From assembly GCF_032062135.1 (NCBI RefSeq), contig NC_092860.1, forward strand, positions 67,576,236 to 67,640,235: a DNA stretch of 64,000 nt. The letters are read 5' to 3'. Shown piece after piece: positions 59,866-64,000 of this stretch; positions within the stretch are counted from its first letter, which is position 1, and every line of letters begins with the position of its first letter. The position numbers and the translations under genes are program-made. The DNA is from Pyxicephalus adspersus. Its lineage: Eukaryota > Chordata > Amphibia > Anura > Pyxicephalidae. The notes under the pieces were generated by a model, which saw only the letters and a program-made list of their open reading frames with translations, had not been told where the DNA came from and searched no databases.

Positions 59866-62800
59866 TCATGTTGATGTGTTGAATGACACCAAAATGTTGC
59901 TACTATTTGTTTAGAACAATTTGCAGTCACAAAAGGATGGGGTAAAGGTGGATCTATATAAAATAAAAAAACAAAAAAAACAAAGAAAAACAAAAAAACA
60001 AACAAACAAGAAAACAAAAAAAAAATAGTAACCAAAGAGTTATTTATCAGAACAGTAATAATTAACATACATTCCTATAAAATAAATGCTTATAAAACTT
60101 GTTATCTGTGTCTGTGTGTATCAGTCCTCTTGGATGGAGGAGGAATACAGCACACCGTATACAAGCAAGGATAGGCTGCAGCTTGCCCACAACAACTTCT
60201 TAAACTTATGCCCCCAATTTTTTGATCAGGTATAACTGTCTACCTCCAGGTGTTATGAATGCCATTTTATATGATTTCTGTACATAGCTACTTGGCTTTC
60301 CTTTCCTTTTGGCTTTCACTTATTTCGTTTGTGAGTGAAAAGTAGAAACCAAAACAATGAACTATAAACTGGTTTTATTTAGATAAAATGTATATATTTT
60401 CAGCTGTAAATGAAATGGTGTTTAAAAATCGGAACAAAAAATAAATAAGGAGAATGAAGACTATGCAGATTTTATTTTGAAAGACACTTGGTATTTCTGC
60501 CAAATTAAATTAGACTCCATATAGGGCAATTTCCTTACATGACTGTTTTACTCATAACTGTGACCTTGTCTTGTAAAATCAAGCTGTCTGAGAAGTTTAA
60601 CTACTCTTGACTTTACAAACAGAGAATAAAGATTCTGGTGTAGCGTCTACATGGTCAAATCTTTAATACTGAGATCTATACAGGAAAATATACATTAGTT
60701 CCTTTGTGAATTATCATGTGTCATGTGTTACGCAGTCAAACAGCAACCAGACAGTAGTAGAAGACTAAATAAAATATTATATAAATTCAAGGAAATTGCG
60801 TTTCTGGAGGGATACCTATTCTCAGCATGATAACTGAAAATTTAAACTTTCTCACTTTAGTTTCTAATCTACCTATCTACGTATATAAATATAATTTCTG
60901 TATTTCTATAAAAAGGGTGTCTTTAAAATGATCTTTTATTTTAAACAGTACAAAGGTAGAATAGTGATTTTACCCACACCAAATAGTGGGTTAGAGCCTA
61001 CTAGTAAATGTGAGATAAGAGCCTTCAAATTGTGACTTTTAATGGCAAATGGTAACCATAATCAAACTAACTTTCACTAGTGTAACATCCTTTTGAAAAT
61101 GTATTTTGTTCAAATGAAGAATTATTCTTTATCACTACTTTATATATCCAGTGGAATCCCCGAGAGTTTCTAATTCTGTTTATCAATATGTAGGACATTG
61201 AATGTGAGAAGTGCATATATTGTATCCAATAGTTGTATATAGGCCATGCAATACTAATGCAATGCAACTATGTAAAAAAGGAATGCTAGTCTAAATATAA
61301 ATGAAGACTTTTATTAGGCAATGAGTGTTTGTTTACCCCCTACAAGTATATCAATTCATATTGGAGGTTTCAGGGGGTGTGCTTCTAAACTCTTGGGGTC
61401 ACCTTTCAAAGCACCATCATGTTGTGGATGAACTTCTAAAGCAAATGTAAAAAATTACCACCACCTTGTTGACCAGAACTGTTTGTTCCCTCCCTTCCCT
61501 ATCAACTCAAATATTAAGAAAAATGCCCATTAGATATGTTGCCTTCAACTGTCCTGAACGTGGTACTTTTTTTTACTTTTGCTTTCTGTCTGGAATTTAG
61601 TCAAAAGTTAAAACTTGGCAGCAGTGTTATCAATTTTCTGTCCTTAGGAGCTTTGAGCTCCAAAATGACTGATTTTGTATACTAGTTGTGACAGGAGCAC
61701 AGAATCATAATACATTTCCTTGGCCCACTGACTACATGATTATAGTAAATCTATTAATTCATTAGGTAGGAATTTTTGCTTTAAACAAAAAAAAAAACTA
61801 GGAGATTCCCATTGCCAGTTCCCACACTATTTTGAGAATTGGATCAATTATTTAGTAGGAACATTTGTGGTTACATTATTTTAAACGTAACTAAAATGTT
61901 TTTGTTAAAGGAGAACACATTTAATTATTATGGTGTGGGAAATAGACCATGGGAAGCACTCATGTTTACATTTTCCAATTACTTCTTCTAAGGTTCTCAC
62001 CTTAAGAATAAAAGAGAAATTTTCAATAAAGATGTGATCCAAAGTGGAAAAGATGAGGAAAGAAACTTTGGATCTGTTCTTTATAACTGTTTAATGTATT
62101 TGCAAAATAAGTAGCTTGATGTGTATGTATTATCTATCTGATGTATGATGTCTATGGAAAACATGTAAGCCAACAGACCGAGGGGCAGACATGTTGCATA
62201 AAAACATCACAATTCCTGTAACACTGTTTTGGAAATCAGGTGTGAAACATTTACAATCTAGGTGAAATGCTAATAAAAATTTTAGCCCTATTGTTAACTT
62301 TATGCTGGTGATAAATTCTATCTGCATATAGATATACTGAAGTGTTCAAACACTGACAGAAATATAACCCTATATAATTTAATTTATAAAAATGAACCAA
62401 CAGTATCATGTCGTAATATTTACATGTTCCTAAAATGCTGCTTTTCAACATACATAGATGCTGTGACACTGCTGGGGAATTTCTACATTTTCCATCACTT
62501 AAAGTATGGGCAAGTTTTCAAGTTATTTTTATTATACAAAATATTTCAGGGCATGCAAGAATTTTATAACGCCAACAGATGGCAGGCTAAGCTGCAAAAT
62601 AATAAAGTACATTTATGAAAAACAAGCACTTTAAATAATAACGATTAGTATTTACGTAAAAATACTTAAAAGCTAAGGTATGGTAAGGAGCTAGGCAAAA
62701 AATAGACTGTAGGAAAAAAAATGTAAATCAATCAAATAGTTGTGTTGTTACAAACTGATTTGTTCATTTATAGACACATGTTAAGACTTTGAACAATGTT

Positions 62801-63925
62801 CATAACACAGTTATGGTAGAATAATAGCATTAAAAACATTCTAAATGATGGGAATTATTGTTATATGTTTTAACATGTTATGTTATACGGGAATTGGTAT
62901 CTGATGACTTTGAGATACAATTGGGTTCTGTTTACAAATATCTGTAGTATATGTATATAATGTATTAAATAAACATATTCTATGTAATCTTTTCTATATA
63001 CCTGTTGGGTTATGGGTTTTACCGACATTTTTACAAAAACTAGTGACAAATAAACAAGTAAAAAACATACCTACCTCCACCCTGAGAACAAAGGGCTTAA
63101 ACATTTAAATAATACTAAAACTAAAAAAAATGATAACAATAGGATGTGTACTAATACTGGTACATTTCACATAAAAAAACTGGAGGTTTGGTCTGGAAAC
63201 TGGTGTTTAAAAGGATCGTGTCCTTTTACAGTAAGCCCAGCCTGGACCTTACCTGTAATATGCTAGCTTTCAGCTCCAGTCTGCACCTCTAATGCTTCTC
63301 CATAAGCCTAGTGTCATCATGGGATAAGTGATGTTAGATGATCTCATTGTGAGTCATTTGATACAGACTTAACAAATTATCCTGTGCACGCATGTTATTT
63401 GTTGCTACGTTATTAACTTGCATCTGCTTTGCCGTGGCTGCTGGTACGCAGCCCAATTCATTGTAAACTAGAGGCAGGTTTTATGAAGTACAACATTCAA
63501 GAAAGAAATTTAAAGTGTGCATCCTCATTCAATTTCATACATAGATGCATGAGTTAAAATATTCACTGTAACAGGAGCTATTGAAATGGTGACTTTTAGA
63601 CTGATATAATATCTCTTTGTTGTTTGGTCTGCTGAGTATAAGACGCTAACTGCTCATGAAATACACTAAACCAGAAATGTCTACTTTATTCTGTGGATCT
63701 AGACTATTTTATCAGGTGTACTGACACAGTGATCAGCAGCAGTCTGTTAGTAATTGTGGATTATCGCAGTTGCAAAAAGATTACACTGGTCAACAAACAT
63801 TTTCTTGCCAAACAGAAATAGTCATTTTAGGTTAGGTTTAATGCACAAATTCAAAATATGGAATTGGTTTTGCTAGATTGGCTCTAGTTTTTGAAATAAT
63901 GACCTCATTATTAACCTCACAGAAA

Positions 63926-63928
<3 letters not shown>
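59866..63928. other. Unassigned AT-rich non-coding sequence
   Basis: No gene or named repeat is visible. An A-rich CAAA/CAAAA tract lies at about 59965-60027. Confidence 0.55.

Positions 63929-63984
<56 letters not shown>
63929..63984. repeat. (TA)n microsatellite
   Basis: A pure TA array of about 55 bp near the window's right edge. Confidence 0.95.
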
Positions 63985-63989
<5 letters not shown>

Positions 63990-64000
63990 GGACTCACATT

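Noticed and set aside
1..64000. CRISPR arrays, tRNA or rRNA genes, bacterial operons
   Set aside because: No regularly spaced identical repeats, no recognisable tRNA or rRNA sequence and no dense co-directional genes were seen. Everything points to vertebrate nuclear DNA.

Overview
The window looks like nuclear DNA from a vertebrate, most likely an anuran amphibian and perhaps a ranoid frog. The base composition is AT-rich and CpG is scarce outside a few repeats. There are many long (TA)n runs. No compact operon-like coding appears anywhere. The dispersed repeats are of kinds I associate with frog genomes: a palindromic MITE beginning GGCCTGATTTATTAAAG, a palindrome beginning AAGCTACGTACACAC, several Tc1-like elements, and an (ATT)n-linked repeat reading TTTATATAGTGCCAACATATT. 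The frog assignment is an inference from remembered repeat families, not from a search. I see no rRNA, tRNA, CRISPR array or intact protein gene.

Layout. The first 10 kb hold a TA-flanked inverted-repeat DNA element (158-622), a CpG-rich inverted-repeat element (3489-3792), a decayed Tc1-like transposon (5960-7783) with two younger elements nested inside it, and a probable solo LTR (9508-10137). From 10 to 24 kb the sequence is mostly featureless and AT-rich, with three (ATT)n-linked repeats, a decayed Tc1-like transposase on the minus strand (17465-17840), a palindromic MITE (22693-22916) and another dispersed repeat (23159-23412).

The most structured part is 24.9-28.1 kb. A minus-strand pseudogene of an uncharacterised, apparently multicopy protein family is split by a Ty3/gypsy-type insert (25198-26689). 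The insert has TG...CA ends and a perfect 5-bp target-site duplication, GAAAG on the plus strand. The insert keeps one terminal region, a gag-like N-terminus and an integrase core, but has lost almost everything else. From 29.3 to 30.2 kb there are two TTAA-flanked elements and a hAT-like end.

The best candidate for a host gene is a short plus-strand first coding exon at 32227-32281. It has an ATG, an 18-codon hydrophobic signal-peptide-like stretch and a consensus GTAAGT donor. If it is real, most of the rest of the window would be its first intron. From 33 to 64 kb the sequence is intronic or intergenic in character, with long (TA)n arrays, further MITEs, a perfect 18-bp-arm hairpin that overlaps one copy of an identical 77-bp duplication (47340-47446 and 49058-49134), and a Tc1 3' half cut by a copy of the CpG-rich element (53678-54360).
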